The notes: generated from the sequence alone by a model not told the origin. A stretch of 64,000 nucleotides of DNA from DATAYA01 sp963754235 (GCA_963754235.1 CAVWFK010000044.1:372001-436000), one strand, 5' to 3'; counted from the first letter of the stretch, positions 33,410 to 45,029 are shown. Translations and numbers: made by a program.

Positions 33410-36400
33410 TCAATCGGCGGCGGCGCTGCCCATCTTCTCGGCCAGCGCCGGCATCCGCGAGCGCCGTCGCGGCGTCACCCAGCGCTGCAGCCGGTCGAGA
33501 TAGAGATAGATGACCGGCGTGGTGTAGAGCGTGAGCGCCTGCGAGAACGCGAGCCCGCCCACCATCGCGAAGCCGAGCGGGCGGCGCAGCTCCGAGCCGG
33601 CGCCGTGGCCGAGCATCAGCGGCAGCCCGGTCAGCATGGCGGCCATCGTCGTCATCAGGATCGGGCGGAAGCGCAGCAGGCAGGCCTGGCGGATCGCATC
33701 GACCGGCGCCTCGCCGTCGCGCCGTTCGGCGTTGATCGCGAAATCCACCATCATGATGCCGTTCTTCTTCACGATGCCGATCAGCAGGATCACGCCGATC
33801 AGCGCAATGACGGAGAAGTCGTAGCCGAACAGCATCAGCATCAGCAGCGCGCCCACGCCCGCCGACGGCAGCGTCGAGAGAATGGTCAGCGGCAGGATGT
33901 AGCTCTCATAGAGGATGCCGAGGATGATATAGACGGCAACCACCGCCGCCGCGATCAGGTAGGGCTGCGTCGAGAGCGAGGCCTGGAACGCCTGCGCGGT
34001 GCCCTGGAAGGTTCCCAGCAGCGAGGCCGGCGGGTGCAGCTCGGCCATCGCCTGATCGATGGCCGTGACCGCCTCACCCAATGCGGCTCCCTTGCCCAAA
34101 TTGAAGCTCAGCGTCACCGCCGGGAACTGGCCCTGGTGATTGATTGCCACCGGCGAAACCTGGTTGGAATCGACCTTCACCATCGCCGAGAGCGGCACCG
34201 CCTGGCCGGTGCTGGACCGGACATAGAGCGAATTGAGGGTCGAGAGCTTGCCTTGCAGCGCAGGCAGCACCTCCAGGATCACGTGATAGGTGTTTACCTG
34301 CGAGAAATACTGCGTGACCTGCTCCTGCCCGAACGCGTCATAGAGCGTCTGGTCGATCTGCGCCGGCGTAATGCCGAAGCGCGCGGCGCGGTCGCGGTCG
34401 ATGGTCAGCGACATCGTGGGACCGGCCATCTGCTCGTCGCTGGTCAGATCGCTCAGCATGTTCAGGCCGCGCAGCTTCGCCAGGACCTTCGGTGCCCAGG
34501 CATAGAGCTCCTGGGCGTCCGCGTCCTGCAGCGTGTATTGGTACTCGGTCTTGCTCAGCCGTCCGCCCACGCGGATGTCCTGCGACGCTTGCAGGAACAC
34601 GCGGATACCCATGAGCCGGTCGAGCTTGGGCCGCAACCGCGCGATGATCTGCTGTGCCGTCGCGTGGCGCTGCGCGAACGGCTTGAGTGCGATGAAGATC
34701 CGGCCCTGGTTCTCGGTCTGGCCGCCCAGGCCAGCCCCGATCGTCGTCGCGTAGCCGGCGATGTCGGGATCCTGCGCCATGACCTTGGCAGCGGTGAGCT
34801 GAAGCTTCTGCACCTCCGCAAACGAGACGTCCTGCCCGGCCTCCGAAATCCCGATGATTACGCCATTGTCCTGCTCGGGGAAGAAGCCCTTCGGGATTGC
34901 GACATAGAGGCTCACGGTGACGGCGAGCGTGGCGAAGAACACCATCAGCATGACGAACTGGTGGCGCAGGGCGACTTCGAGCGTGCGGCGATAGAAGCCG
35001 ATCAGCCCCGTGAACATCGCCTCCACCATGCGGTAGAGCCGCCCGTGCTGGGCGGTGTGGCGCAGGAAGCGCGAGCACAGCATCGGCGTGAGCGTGAGCG
35101 AGACCGCAGCCGAGATCAGCACCGCCAGGCTCACCGTCACCGCGAACTCCCGGAACAATCGTCCGACGATGCCGCCCATCAGCAGCAGCGGGATGAACAC
35201 CGCGACCAGCGAGAAGCTGATCGACACGATGGTGAAGCCGATCTCGGAGGCGCCCTTCAGCGCCGCCTCCATCGGCCGCATTCCCTCCTCGATATGGCGG
35301 TAGATGTTCTCCAGCATGACGATCGCGTCGTCCACGACGAAGCCGACCGCGATCGTGAGCGCCATCAGCGAGAGGTTGTCGAGGCTGTAGCCGAGCAGGT
35401 ACATCGCCGCGAAGGTGCCGAGCAGCGCCAGTGGCACCGCCAAGCTGGGGATCAGGGTCGCCCAGGCGTTGCGCAGGAACAGGAAAATCACCATGACGAC
35501 CAGCCCGACCGCGAGCAGCAGGGTGAACTGGACGTCGCTGACCGCCGCCCGGATGGTCTGGGTGCGGTCCATCAGCGTGCTGACGTGAACCGACGGCGGC
35601 AGCGAAGCCTCGAGCCGCGGCAGTTCAGCCTTGATCCGATCGACGGTGCTGAGGACGTTCGCCCCCGGCTGCTTGAATATTATGATCAGGACGCCGCGGT
35701 GCCCGCTCTGCCACGCGGCGAGCCGCAGGTTCTCGGGGGCGGCGATCGCGTGGCCGATATCGCGCACCCGCACCGGCGCGCCATTTCGATAGGCGAGGAT
35801 CACGTTGTCGTACTCGGATGCCTTCGTGAGCTGGTCGTTGTCGTAGATCGTGAAGCTGGTGCGCGGGCCGTCGATCGTGCCCTTCGGATTATCGACGGTC
35901 GCGTTGACCAGCATCTGGCGCACGTCCTCGAGCGTGAGGCCCATGGCCGCGAGCTTGGCGGGATCGACCTGCACCCGGATCGCCGGCTTCTGCTCGCCAC
36001 CGATGAACGTCTGCCCGACGCCGGAGAGCTGCGAGATCTGCTGGCTGAGAATAGTGTCGGCGTAGTTATCGACCGCGGTCAGGGGCAGCGCGTCGGACCG
36101 CACCGCCAGGATCATGATCGGGCTGTCGGAAGGATTGCTCTTCCAGTAATTGGGCGCACTCGGCAGGTTCTTCGGCAACTGCCCGCTGGCGCCGTTGATC
36201 GCGGCCTGGATGTCTTGCGCTGCGGCGTCGATGCTGCGGTTGAGCGCGAACTGCACGACGATCTGGGTCTGTCCCAGCACGCTCACCGAGGTCATCTGAT
36301 CGACGCCGGGGATCTCGGCGATCTGGCGCTCGAGCGGCTGGGCGACGGTGGTCGCCATCGTCTCCGGCGAGGCGCCCGGCAGTTTGCCGTTGACGACGAT

Positions 36401-36532
36401 GGTCGGGAAATCGACGTTCGGCAGCGGCGCCACCGGCAGCAGCGGATACGCGGCGATGCCGACCAGCAGCAGGGCGGCCATGATTAGCGAGGTCGCGATC
36501 GGCCGCTTGATGAAGGGGGTCGAAATGCTCAT
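33410..36532 (-). CDS. RND multidrug efflux permease (MdtC-like)
   Basis: A 1040-residue inner-membrane pump of the HAE1 class. It starts MSISTPFIKRPIATSLIMAA. Porter and docking loops lie at about 40-330 and 560-870, with 12 helices in all. GFVVDDAIVMLENIYRHIEEG carries the proton-relay Asp pair, and LTPMLCSRFLRH follows. LPNVDFPTIVVNGKLPGASP is typical of MdtB/MdtC/MuxB relatives. It works with the adaptor encoded just upstream and an outer-membrane channel that is not in the window. Only one permease gene is present, not the MdtB/MdtC pair. Substrate unknown. Confidence 0.92.
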   Translation of the reverse strand: MSISTPFIKRPIATSLIMAALLLVGIAAYPLLPVAPLPNVDFPTIVVNGKLPGASPETMATTVAQPLERQIAEIPGVDQMTSVSVLGQTQIVVQFALNRSIDAAAQDIQAAINGASGQLPKNLPSAPNYWKSNPSDSPIMILAVRSDALPLTAVDNYADTILSQQISQLSGVGQTFIGGEQKPAIRVQVDPAKLAAMGLTLEDVRQMLVNATVDNPKGTIDGPRTSFTIYDNDQLTKASEYDNVILAYRNGAPVRVRDIGHAIAAPENLRLAAWQSGHRGVLIIIFKQPGANVLSTVDRIKAELPRLEASLPPSVHVSTLMDRTQTIRAAVSDVQFTLLLAVGLVVMVIFLFLRNAWATLIPSLAVPLALLGTFAAMYLLGYSLDNLSLMALTIAVGFVVDDAIVMLENIYRHIEEGMRPMEAALKGASEIGFTIVSISFSLVAVFIPLLLMGGIVGRLFREFAVTVSLAVLISAAVSLTLTPMLCSRFLRHTAQHGRLYRMVEAMFTGLIGFYRRTLEVALRHQFVMLMVFFATLAVTVSLYVAIPKGFFPEQDNGVIIGISEAGQDVSFAEVQKLQLTAAKVMAQDPDIAGYATTIGAGLGGQTENQGRIFIALKPFAQRHATAQQIIARLRPKLDRLMGIRVFLQASQDIRVGGRLSKTEYQYTLQDADAQELYAWAPKVLAKLRGLNMLSDLTSDEQMAGPTMSLTIDRDRAARFGITPAQIDQTLYDAFGQEQVTQYFSQVNTYHVILEVLPALQGKLSTLNSLYVRSSTGQAVPLSAMVKVDSNQVSPVAINHQGQFPAVTLSFNLGKGAALGEAVTAIDQAMAELHPPASLLGTFQGTAQAFQASLSTQPYLIAAAVVAVYIILGILYESYILPLTILSTLPSAGVGALLMLMLFGYDFSVIALIGVILLIGIVKKNGIMMVDFAINAERRDGEAPVDAIRQACLLRFRPILMTTMAAMLTGLPLMLGHGAGSELRRPLGFAMVGGLAFSQALTLYTTPVIYLYLDRLQRWVTPRRRSRMPALAEKMGSAAAD

Positions 36533-36578
36533 GCGCGACGGCCGTTCCCCATCCCGGCGTTCCCCATCCCGGCGCGCA

Positions 36579-37706
36579 TCAGGCGCCGGCCGCGACGGGG
36601 CTGCCGTCGCGCAGCCGGGATTGGCCGTTGACCACCACGGTTTCGCCTGCGGAGATGCCGCTCGCGATCACGGCGACGGTGCCGTCGTCCTGGCGCACCG
36701 AGATGGTGCGCCGCGATGCCCGCGCGTCCGGCCCCACGACATAGGCATAGAGCCCGTCCGGGCCGCGCTGCACCGCGGCCGAGGGCACAGCGACGGCGCT
36801 CTTGATGGTGCCCGTCTGCATCTGCGCGTTCACGAACTGCCCCGGCCAGAGCCGGTCGTGCGTGTTCGGGAAAGTGGCCTTGAGCTTGAACGTGCCGGTC
36901 GCCGGATCAACCGCATTGTCGATCGTGAGCAGCGTGCCCTGGCCGAGCTGCGTCTTGCCGTCCGAGCTGAGGGCGCGCACCGGCAGCGGGCCTTGCTGCA
37001 TCGCCGCCTGCACCTGCGGCAGATCGTCCTGCGGCAGGTTGAACAGTACCGCGATCGGATGGATCTGGTTGATCGTCACGATCCCCTGCGCGTCGCTCGC
37101 GTGGATCAGGTTGCCGGCATCCACCTGGCGCAGCCCGACGCGGCCGGTGATCGGCGCCTTGATCTGGGTGAAATCGAGATTGAGGCGCGCCGCCGCGATG
37201 GTGGCCGCGTCACCCTGGATGTTCGCGCTGATCTGTCCGACCTGCGCGGTCTGCTGATCGACGCTCTGCATGGTGCCGAACTTGTCGCGTGCCAGGTTGC
37301 TGAACCGCGTGAGGTCCTTCTTGGCACTCGCGAGCATGGACTGGTCCGCCGCCTGCTTGGCCAGGGCCTGCGCCAGCACCGCGGCGTAGGGGCGGGGGTC
37401 GATGATCGCGAGGAGCTGCCCTTTGGTGACGTCCTGGCCCTCGTGGAACAGCACCTGCTCGAGCGTGCCGTCCACGCGGGCGCGGACCAGCACCGAATTG
37501 TAGGCCTGCACCGCGCCGATATTGCTCAGCGTCACCGGCACGTCGGCGACCGTCGCCTTCACGACCTGCACCGGCACCCCGGCCACGGAAGCGGGAGCGG
37601 GCGGCGGCGCCGCGCTGCCGGGTGTGCGGACCAGTGCCGTCGCGAGACCGATCGCGGCCAGCAGCCCGATCGCGACCAGAATCGCCCGTCCCGCCCGAAC
37701 CCTCAT
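36579..37706 (-). CDS. RND efflux periplasmic adaptor
   Basis: 375 residues. Signal anchor AILVAIGLLAAIGLATALVR, then a barrel-sandwich hybrid split around a hairpin: VLVRARVDGTLEQVLFHEGQ and LDFTQIKAPITGRVGLRQV. The coiled-coil hairpin lies between (LARDKFGTMQSVDQQTAQVG). A beta-barrel with LNLPQ-like segment and a membrane-proximal domain follow. It links the RND pump to an outer-membrane channel. The start MRVRAGRA places the signal at the N-terminus; upstream in-frame sequence lacks similarity. 46 bases separate it from the pump gene and contain GTTCCCCATCCCGGC twice. Confidence 0.9.
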   Translation of the reverse strand: MRVRAGRAILVAIGLLAAIGLATALVRTPGSAAPPPAPASVAGVPVQVVKATVADVPVTLSNIGAVQAYNSVLVRARVDGTLEQVLFHEGQDVTKGQLLAIIDPRPYAAVLAQALAKQAADQSMLASAKKDLTRFSNLARDKFGTMQSVDQQTAQVGQISANIQGDAATIAAARLNLDFTQIKAPITGRVGLRQVDAGNLIHASDAQGIVTINQIHPIAVLFNLPQDDLPQVQAAMQQGPLPVRALSSDGKTQLGQGTLLTIDNAVDPATGTFKLKATFPNTHDRLWPGQFVNAQMQTGTIKSAVAVPSAAVQRGPDGLYAYVVGPDARASRRTISVRQDDGTVAVIASGISAGETVVVNGQSRLRDGSPVAAGA

Positions 37707-38024
37707 TCGGGCCCTCCGCCTCCGGCCATAAGCAGGCCTATCATAACGCCTGTTAGCATCACCATCCACCTCGGCGGCCAGCGGTCCCGCATGTGGTCGA
37801 GCTTTGCTTCTTACGCCAGGGCGGGCCGGCAGACTACCGTCACGCCGACGTGGCGATGATAGGGCGATCATAGGGCAAGCATCGACTCTCGCCACTGCTT
37901 CCGCTACAAGGAACCGGATCATGGGCGTCCACGAACGCGGGGCGCGGGCTCAGGGCTGAGCGTTGATCCGCCCTTGATGCCTCAGGGGCAGGGTCCGCGC
38001 CACTCCATCGGTCGGGATCGTGCG

Positions 38025-39945
38025 ATGTGCGGCTTGGCGGGCCTTCTTCACCTCAGCGGCGGCATCGAGCCTGATCGGGCGGCGCTGCGGCGCATGACCG
38101 ATGCGATGGCGCATCGCGGGCCGGACGGGGAAGGGTTCTTCGTCGAACCCGGGGTGGCACTCGGTCATCGGCGGCTCGCGATCATCGACCCGGCCGGCGG
38201 CGACCAGCCGATGTTCAACGAGCACGGTTCGGTCGCGATCATCTTCAACGGCTGCATCTACAATCATCTCGAGCTGCGCCCGGAGCTGGAGGCGCTCGGC
38301 CATCGCTTTGCGTCGCGCTGCGACACCGAGGCGGTCATCCATGCCTGGGAGGCGTGGGGGCCGGCCTGCCTCGACCGTTTCGTGGGCATGTTCGCCTTTG
38401 CGGTCTGGGACCGCAATCGCGACTGCCTGTTCCTGGCGCGCGACCGGCTCGGCAAAAAGCCGTTGCACTATGTAACACTTCCTGACGGGCGCTTCGCCTT
38501 CGCCTCCGAGCTGGGGGCGCTGGCGACGTTGCCGGAGCTGCCGCGGCGGATCGACCCGGCGGCGGTCGATGACTTCTTCGCCTACGGCTTCATCCCCGAG
38601 CCGGCGACGATCTGGCAGGGCGTGCGCAAGCTGCCGGCGGCGCATAGCCTGCTGATCGAGCGCGGGCGTCCGATCCCCGCCCCGCGCCGCTACTGGCGGG
38701 TAGAGCTGACCGAGCAGCCAATGGCGGAGGCCGAGGCCGTGCGGGCGCTGGACGCGCAGCTTGTGCGCGCCGTCGAAGCGCGGCTGATCTCCGACGTGCC
38801 GCTCGGCGCCTTCCTCTCCGGCGGCGTCGATTCCAGCGCCGTGGTGGCGATCGCGGCCGGGCTGCGCGACCGGCCGCTCGACACCTTCACGATCGGCTTC
38901 TTCGGCGCCGACGAGCGGCCGCTCGCCGAGCAGATGGCCCGGCGCTATCGCACCGCGCATCACGCGGAGCCGGCAACGGTCGATTACATCGCCGCCAGCC
39001 GCGAGCAGGCCGCGATCTACGGCGAGCCGTTCGGCGATCACTCCTCGGTGCCGACGCTGCGCGTCTGCGAACTCGCCCGGCGCGACGCGACGGTGGCGCT
39101 GTCGGGCGACGGCGGCGACGAGATTTTTGCCGGCTACCGCCGCTACCAGTGGCACCGCATCGCCGAGGCCGCCCGGCGCGCGCTGCCGGGTGTCGCGCGG
39201 CGGCGGCTGCTGGCGCCGCTCGCGGCAGCGTATCCGAAGCTCGACCGCGCGCCGCGCTGGCTGCGCGCCAAGTACACGCTGACCGAGATCAGCCTCGATG
39301 CGGCGGCGGGCTACTACCGCACGCTCTGCAAGCTGCACCATGACCAGCGGCGCGCGTTGTTCGCTCCGGAGCTTCGCGCCGCCCTCGACGGCCACGATCC
39401 GGCGCAGCAGGTGGCGGCGCTGATGGACGCGGCGGAGACCGATGATCCGGTGCGGCAGGCGCAGTACGTCGATATCAACCATTATCTGCCGGGCGACATC
39501 CTGACCAAGGTGGATCGCGCCGGCATGGCCCATTCGCTCGAAGTGCGCGCGCCGCTGCTCGATCACCGGCTGGTCGAATGGGCGGTGGCACTGCCGCAAT
39601 CGCTGAAGCTGCGGGGCCGCAGCGGCAAGCACGTGTTCAAGCGCGCGCTGGAGACGCGGGTGCCGGCGGAGCTGCCGTATCGTCGCAAGCAGGGCTTCGC
39701 GGCCGCACTCGCCGCGCCGCTGCGCGCCGGGGCGCCGCGACTGCGCGAGCGGCTGCTCGGCCCGGCGATGCAGGAGAGCGGACTGTTCGACGCGGCCGCG
39801 GTGGCCAGCGCTGATCGACGCCCACGCCTCGGGCCGGTTCGATCACAGTCAGGCGCTGTGGCAGCTTCTGGTGTTCGAGGGGTTTTTGGCGCGCGAGGCG
39901 GCCCCGCCCGGCACCGTCCAGCGCGTCGCCGCGGCCCTCGCCTGA
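38025..39945 (+). pseudogene. asnB: Asparagine synthase (glutamine-hydrolysing), frameshifted near the end
   Basis: The class II amidotransferase part begins MCGLAGLLHLSGG with Cys2 as nucleophile, then AMAHRGPDGEGFF and GHRRLAIIDPAGGDQP. The synthetase part has LGAFLSGGVDSSAVVAIAAG (PP-loop), ALSGDGGDEIFAGYRRY and LEVRAPLLDHRLVEW. It makes Asn or a related amide from Gln and ATP. At about 39807 one extra base disrupts the frame. Removing it gives ALIDAHASGRFDHSQALWQL and EGFLARE, the normal C-terminus, ending at 39945. As written the frame runs on with unrelated residues. Only the last 45 residues are affected, so activity might survive. The start is fixed by the need for Cys2. Confidence 0.82.
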
Positions 39946-39963
39946 GCGACTGGTGAGGCGCCC

Positions 39964-41350
<1,387 letters not shown>

Positions 41351-41489
41351 CGGCCCTCTGCGTAGGCCTGTGCGTGCTTCACGCCAAGCGCGGTGCGCTC
41401 GCGCATTCGGCACCGGGCACGGCGGCGTGCGCGCCGAACCGCGACACTCGCAGGCCGTTGGCGCTGCAAGCCCCCGAACCCAGGAGAAG

Positions 41490-42326
41490 ATGATGCGATA
41501 TCTGCTCACTACCGCCTCGGCGCTGGCGTTATTCGCGGCACCTGCCTTGGCCGCGACCACACCCGCGCCTCCTGGAGCCGGCGCGTCGGGTGCGACGACC
41601 AGCGGCAACACCGCGTCGCAGAGCACAACCAACCCCAGCGCCGCCCCTTCGACGAAGGCGATGGGTGGCCAGACCGGGACCAGCCAGGCTGGGACTAGCC
41701 AGACGGGAACAACGCAGCCCGGGACTAGCCAGAGCGCCAGCACTGCGACATCCGGCAACACTTCGGGCAACGCCAGTCAGGCCGATCAGACCTTCGTGAA
41801 GAAGGCCGGCTCCGGTAACATCGCCGAGGTGCAGGAGGGCAAGCTCGCCGTCCAGAAATCTCACGATCCGGCAGTGCAAGAATTCGGACGCTGGATGCAG
41901 ACCGACCACACGATGGCCCAGGGATTGCTGATGCAATCCGCGCAACCGTCGAACATCCAAGTTCCGACGAAGCCCGATGCCGCCGCGATGAGCTCGATGA
42001 AGAAGCTGCAGACGGCGAGCGGGCCTCAGTTCAATCGCCAGTACATCGACGGCGCGGTGACGGATCACCAGAAGACCGTCAAGCTGTTTCAGGACGAGGC
42101 ACAGAACGGTCAGGACGCGCAGTTGAAGACCTATGCGAACGCGATGCTGCCGGCCTTGCAGGCGCATTTGGAAGAGGCGCAGGCGTTGCAGTCGAACATG
42201 TCGGGCAGTAGCACTGCGAGCGGCGCCGGCGGCACCTCCGCCTCTGGCAATACGGCCGTTGGCGCGGGCAATGCCGGCACCGCCAAGCTCAATCAGCAGG
42301 AGCTGAACAAAATCCAGCATCGCTGA
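41490..42326 (+). CDS. Secreted DUF4142 protein with Gly/Ser/Thr-rich linker
   Basis: 278 residues. Signal peptide MMRYLLTTASALALFAAPALA is followed by about 70 low-complexity residues with tandem GTSQ/GTTQ units (GTSQAGTSQTGTTQPGTSQS). A DUF4142 domain (ferritin-like helical bundle) follows: DQTFVKKAGSGNIAEVQEGK, RWMQTDHTMAQGLL and AMLPALQAHLEEAQAL. The tail is again Gly/Ala-rich. Located in the periplasm or outside. Function is unknown; relatives are often stress-linked. AGGAGAAG lies just before the ATG. Confidence 0.85.
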   Translation: MMRYLLTTASALALFAAPALAATTPAPPGAGASGATTSGNTASQSTTNPSAAPSTKAMGGQTGTSQAGTSQTGTTQPGTSQSASTATSGNTSGNASQADQTFVKKAGSGNIAEVQEGKLAVQKSHDPAVQEFGRWMQTDHTMAQGLLMQSAQPSNIQVPTKPDAAAMSSMKKLQTASGPQFNRQYIDGAVTDHQKTVKLFQDEAQNGQDAQLKTYANAMLPALQAHLEEAQALQSNMSGSSTASGAGGTSASGNTAVGAGNAGTAKLNQQELNKIQHR

Positions 42327-42356
42327 CGCAGCCTGTCGTGAAACTTGACTGCTTCT

Positions 42357-42995
42357 TCAGGCGCGGGCGATCGCCTGGTTGATCGCCCGCACCCCGGCGG
42401 CCGGGCCGTCGGGATGGGACCACACGGCACCGACGACCGCGAGGAAGTCGGCGCCGGCGCGTACCAGCGGCGCGCAGTTCTCGGCCGTGATCCCGCCGAT
42501 TGCGACACAGGGCAGCTCCATCAGCTCCGACCACCAGGCGATGATATCGGGGTCGGCGCGAGTCGGTGCCTCCTTGGTCGTGGTCGGGAAGAAGGCGCCG
42601 AACGCCACGTAGTCGGCGCCGTCCTCGCCGGCCTGCATGGCGAGATCGCGGCTCGCGTGGCAGGTCACGCCGAGGGTTCGGTCGGGGCCGAGCAGACGGC
42701 GCGCCTCCCGCGCCGGCGCGTCCTGCTGACCGACATGGGCACCGTCGCAGCCGCAGGCGGCGGCGAGGTCGGGCCGATCGTTCAGCAGGAACGCGACGCC
42801 GCGCGATTGTGCGACCGGCCGCAGCGCGTCGATCGCATGACGCAGCGCGTCGTCACCGGCGTCCTTCAGGCGAAGCTGCACGGCGGCGACGTCGCCGGCA
42901 TCGAGGGCCGCCGCCAGCCGATCGGAGAACGCCGCCACCTCCAGCGCCGCCGGAGTGACAAGGTAGAGTCGGCAGCCGGCCGGCTTCTCGTTCAA
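42357..42995 (-). CDS. thiE: Thiamine phosphate synthase
   Basis: 212 residues, TIM barrel. It joins HMP-PP with the thiazole phosphate. Blocks are LYLVTPAALEVAAFSDRLAA, AVQLRLKDAGDDALRHAI, FLLNDRPDLAAACGCDGAHV (NDRxDLA), GVTCHASRDLAMQAGEDGAD, GAFFPTTTKE and VAIGGITAENCAPLVRAGAD. It overlaps the aldolase gene by four bases. No TPP riboswitch was seen nearby. Confidence 0.92.
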   Translation of the reverse strand: MNEKPAGCRLYLVTPAALEVAAFSDRLAAALDAGDVAAVQLRLKDAGDDALRHAIDALRPVAQSRGVAFLLNDRPDLAAACGCDGAHVGQQDAPAREARRLLGPDRTLGVTCHASRDLAMQAGEDGADYVAFGAFFPTTTKEAPTRADPDIIAWWSELMELPCVAIGGITAENCAPLVRAGADFLAVVGAVWSHPDGPAAGVRAINQAIARA

Positions 42996-43909
42996 TCGCT
43001 TCCCTTATAGATCGCGATGATCCGGGCCAACATGTCGAGCGCCTCGGCCTTCGGACGCTGGAAGGTGTTGCGCCCGATGATGCTGCCCGAGGCACCCCCC
43101 GCATGGAGGCCGCGCACCACGTCGAGCAGTTCGTCAACGCTCGGCACCGACTCGCCGCCCGAGAACAGCACGATGCGGCGGCCGTTGAAGGCGCATTGCA
43201 TGACGTGCGCGACCCGCTTGGCGAGCGTGCTGGCGTCGACGTTCTCATACGCCTTGCGCGCCGCCGGCAGGCTGATGTGCGCGCTCGGCGGCTTCACCTT
43301 GATGATGTGCGCGCCGAGGAGGGCCGCCATGTGCGCGGCATAGGCGCAGATGTCGAGCGCGGTCTCGCCCGCCTTGTCGAGGTTCGGTCCGCGCGGGTAG
43401 CTCCAGACCACCACGACGAGGCCGGCCGCCTTGGCCTCCTCGGCGATTGCGCGCAGCTCCTCGAACTGCTCGAGCGCGTATTCGCTGCCGGGATAGATCG
43501 TGAAGCCGACGGCGGCGCAGCCGAGGCGCAGCGCGTCGTTGACCGAGCCGGTGATCGCCTGATCCTTGGTGACCGCGAGCGCGTTGCTCGAATTGAGCTT
43601 CAGGATCGTCGGAATCGCGCCGGCATAGGTGGAAGCCCCGGCTTCGATCATGCCGAGCGGCGAGGCGAACGCATTAAGCCCGGCTTCGATCGCGAGCTGG
43701 AAATGGTAGTGCGGATCGTACGCAGGCGGGTTGGGCGCAAAGCTGCGGGCAGGGCCGTGCTCGAAACCCTGATCGACGGGCAGGATCACCAACTTGCCGG
43801 TGCCGGCGAGTTCGCCGGTCATCAGAATGCGGGTGAGGTTCGCCTTGGTGCCGGGGTTGTCGCTCTCGTACCAGTCGAGGATCTTCTTGACCGGTTGCGT
43901 GACACGCAT
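42992..43909 (-). CDS. fbaB: Class I fructose-bisphosphate aldolase (FbaB/DhnA type)
   Basis: 305 residues, full length. It cleaves fructose 1,6-bisphosphate through a Schiff base. The N-terminus is DWYESDNPGTKANLTRILMT, with VILPVDQGFEHGPA-like VILPVDQGFEHGPARSFA. The Schiff-base Lys lies in LGAHIIKVKPPSAHISL, and the phosphate site in VLFSGGESVPSVDELLDVV and SGSIIGRNTFQRPKAEAL. It is co-transcribed with thiE by ATGA overlap. The usual tkt, gap and pgk neighbours are absent. Confidence 0.93.
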   Translation of the reverse strand: MRVTQPVKKILDWYESDNPGTKANLTRILMTGELAGTGKLVILPVDQGFEHGPARSFAPNPPAYDPHYHFQLAIEAGLNAFASPLGMIEAGASTYAGAIPTILKLNSSNALAVTKDQAITGSVNDALRLGCAAVGFTIYPGSEYALEQFEELRAIAEEAKAAGLVVVVWSYPRGPNLDKAGETALDICAYAAHMAALLGAHIIKVKPPSAHISLPAARKAYENVDASTLAKRVAHVMQCAFNGRRIVLFSGGESVPSVDELLDVVRGLHAGGASGSIIGRNTFQRPKAEALDMLARIIAIYKGSD

Positions 43910-43967
43910 GGCGGACTGCCCTCCTCGCTCGGCGCAAGCGCGGAGTTACCGGAACCGCGGCACAGTG

Positions 43968-44366
43968 TCACGTGCGCGCCAGCCACGCCGCCAGCCGGCG
44001 CGGCGCATCCGGTGCCGCCATATCCAAGGCCGGCGGCGCGCGATCGAGCACGCAAGCGCCGATCCCGGCGGCGGCGGACACCACCGCCGCGCGTGCCGGG
44101 CACGAGCGTGCGAGCACGAGCAAGTGTTGCCCCCCGCGCAGCGCGTCGAGCGCGTACCCGGCCGCGGCACCGCAATCGAGGATGTCGGCGGCGATCAGGC
44201 CGGGGGCCGCCGCGCGCGCCGCAGCGGCCAGTGCGATCCACCACTGCGAGCCGGCGTAGCCGGCCGCGCCGGGCGCCGAGAGCAGCACCAGCGGCCTGCC
44301 CGACGCGCACGCCGCGCGCGCGTCGGGCAGGCCATGGACAATCACGGCGGGCGCGGTCGGGACCAT
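43968..44366 (-). CDS. Hypothetical protein upstream of the aldolase gene
   Basis: 132 residues, Ala-rich, with a likely small alpha/beta fold: RPLVLLSAPGAAGYAGSQWW, APGLIAADILDCGAAAGYAL, LLVLARSCPARAAVVSAAAG and CVLDRAPPALDM. There is no signal or long membrane helix. I do not recognise a named family. It precedes the aldolase gene on the same strand after 58 bases, so it may share its promoter. Confidence 0.6.
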   Translation of the reverse strand: MVPTAPAVIVHGLPDARAACASGRPLVLLSAPGAAGYAGSQWWIALAAAARAAAPGLIAADILDCGAAAGYALDALRGGQHLLVLARSCPARAAVVSAAAGIGACVLDRAPPALDMAAPDAPRRLAAWLART

Positions 44367-44429
44367 CCTTGACCTTCAAGCCGGCACAAGGCTTGAGTGC
44401 AATCGCTGAACAGGAGGGTGCCCGCGCCG

Positions 44430-44660
44430 ATGTCGGAGTTTGCGGGGCCGGACCGGGCCGCGGCGCGGTTGCAGGCGGCGCTTGACCGGATCGCCCGGGC
44501 CGCGGACCGGCGCCATAATAGCGGCGCGGGCAGCTCCGACCTGGCAGCACGGCTGCGCGCCACGGAGGCGGCGGCAGAGGCCAAGGCGCGGCGCACGCGC
44601 GAGATCGCGTCGCGGCTTGACGCCCTGATCGAGGAGCTGCGCTCCTCGTTGGAAGACTGA
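44430..44660 (+). CDS. Small coiled-coil protein upstream of zapA
   Basis: 76 residues, almost all helical: AAARLQAALDRIARAADRRH, then LAARLRATEAAAEAKARRTR and SRLDALIEELRSSLED. It resembles DUF4164-type coiled-coil proteins that precede zapA in alphaproteobacteria; the match rests on position and helix pattern only. The start MSEFAGPDRAA is preferred over an upstream ATG. Confidence 0.62.
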   Translation: MSEFAGPDRAAARLQAALDRIARAADRRHNSGAGSSDLAARLRATEAAAEAKARRTREIASRLDALIEELRSSLED

Positions 44661-44710
44661 GGCGCGCGGAAGATTGGGGCGCGGGAAAGATTGAGGCGCG
44701 GGAGGCGCGG

Positions 44711-45028
44711 TTGGCTCAGCTCACTGTAAAGATCAACGGCTACGCCTACACCGTCGGCTGCGAGGACGGTCAGGAGGCGCATCTGCTCGCAATGGCGGAG
44801 GCGGTGGACAAACGCATCTCCAGCATCAAGGCGATCGGACCGCAGAGCGGGGAGGCGCGCCTGCTGGCGCTGGCGGCCCTGCTGCTCGCCGACGAATTGC
44901 ACGACCGCACGCTGGAGCTGCAAAGCCGCGGCGCCGCCCCGCAGCCCACAGCCGCGCCGCTGACCGCCAGGCTCTCGCGGCTCGCGGAACATGCCGAGAC
45001 GATTGCGGACGGCATGGAGCGCGCCTAA
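44711..45028 (+). CDS. zapA: Cell division protein ZapA
   Basis: 105 residues. The N-terminal ZapA head is AQLTVKINGYAYTVGCEDGQ, then EAHLLAMAEAVDKRISSIKA, LLALAALLLADELHDRTLEL and a C-terminal coiled coil. It binds and bundles FtsZ at the division ring. It appears to start with TTG. The order coiled-coil gene - zapA - 6S RNA - fthC is conserved in proteobacteria and supports the call. Confidence 0.92.
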   Translation: MAQLTVKINGYAYTVGCEDGQEAHLLAMAEAVDKRISSIKAIGPQSGEARLLALAALLLADELHDRTLELQSRGAAPQPTAAPLTARLSRLAEHAETIADGMERA

Positions 45029-45029
45029 G

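Noticed and set aside
33278..36487. A plus-strand open frame of over 1000 codons antisense to the RND pump
   Set aside because: It mirrors the codon third-position GC bias of the pump gene. The product is a His/Arg/Asp-rich string with no domain, whereas the minus strand encodes a complete RND permease.
42357..42995. TPP riboswitch upstream of thiE
   Set aside because: thiE overlaps the aldolase gene, leaving no leader, and no THI-box-like sequence was seen.
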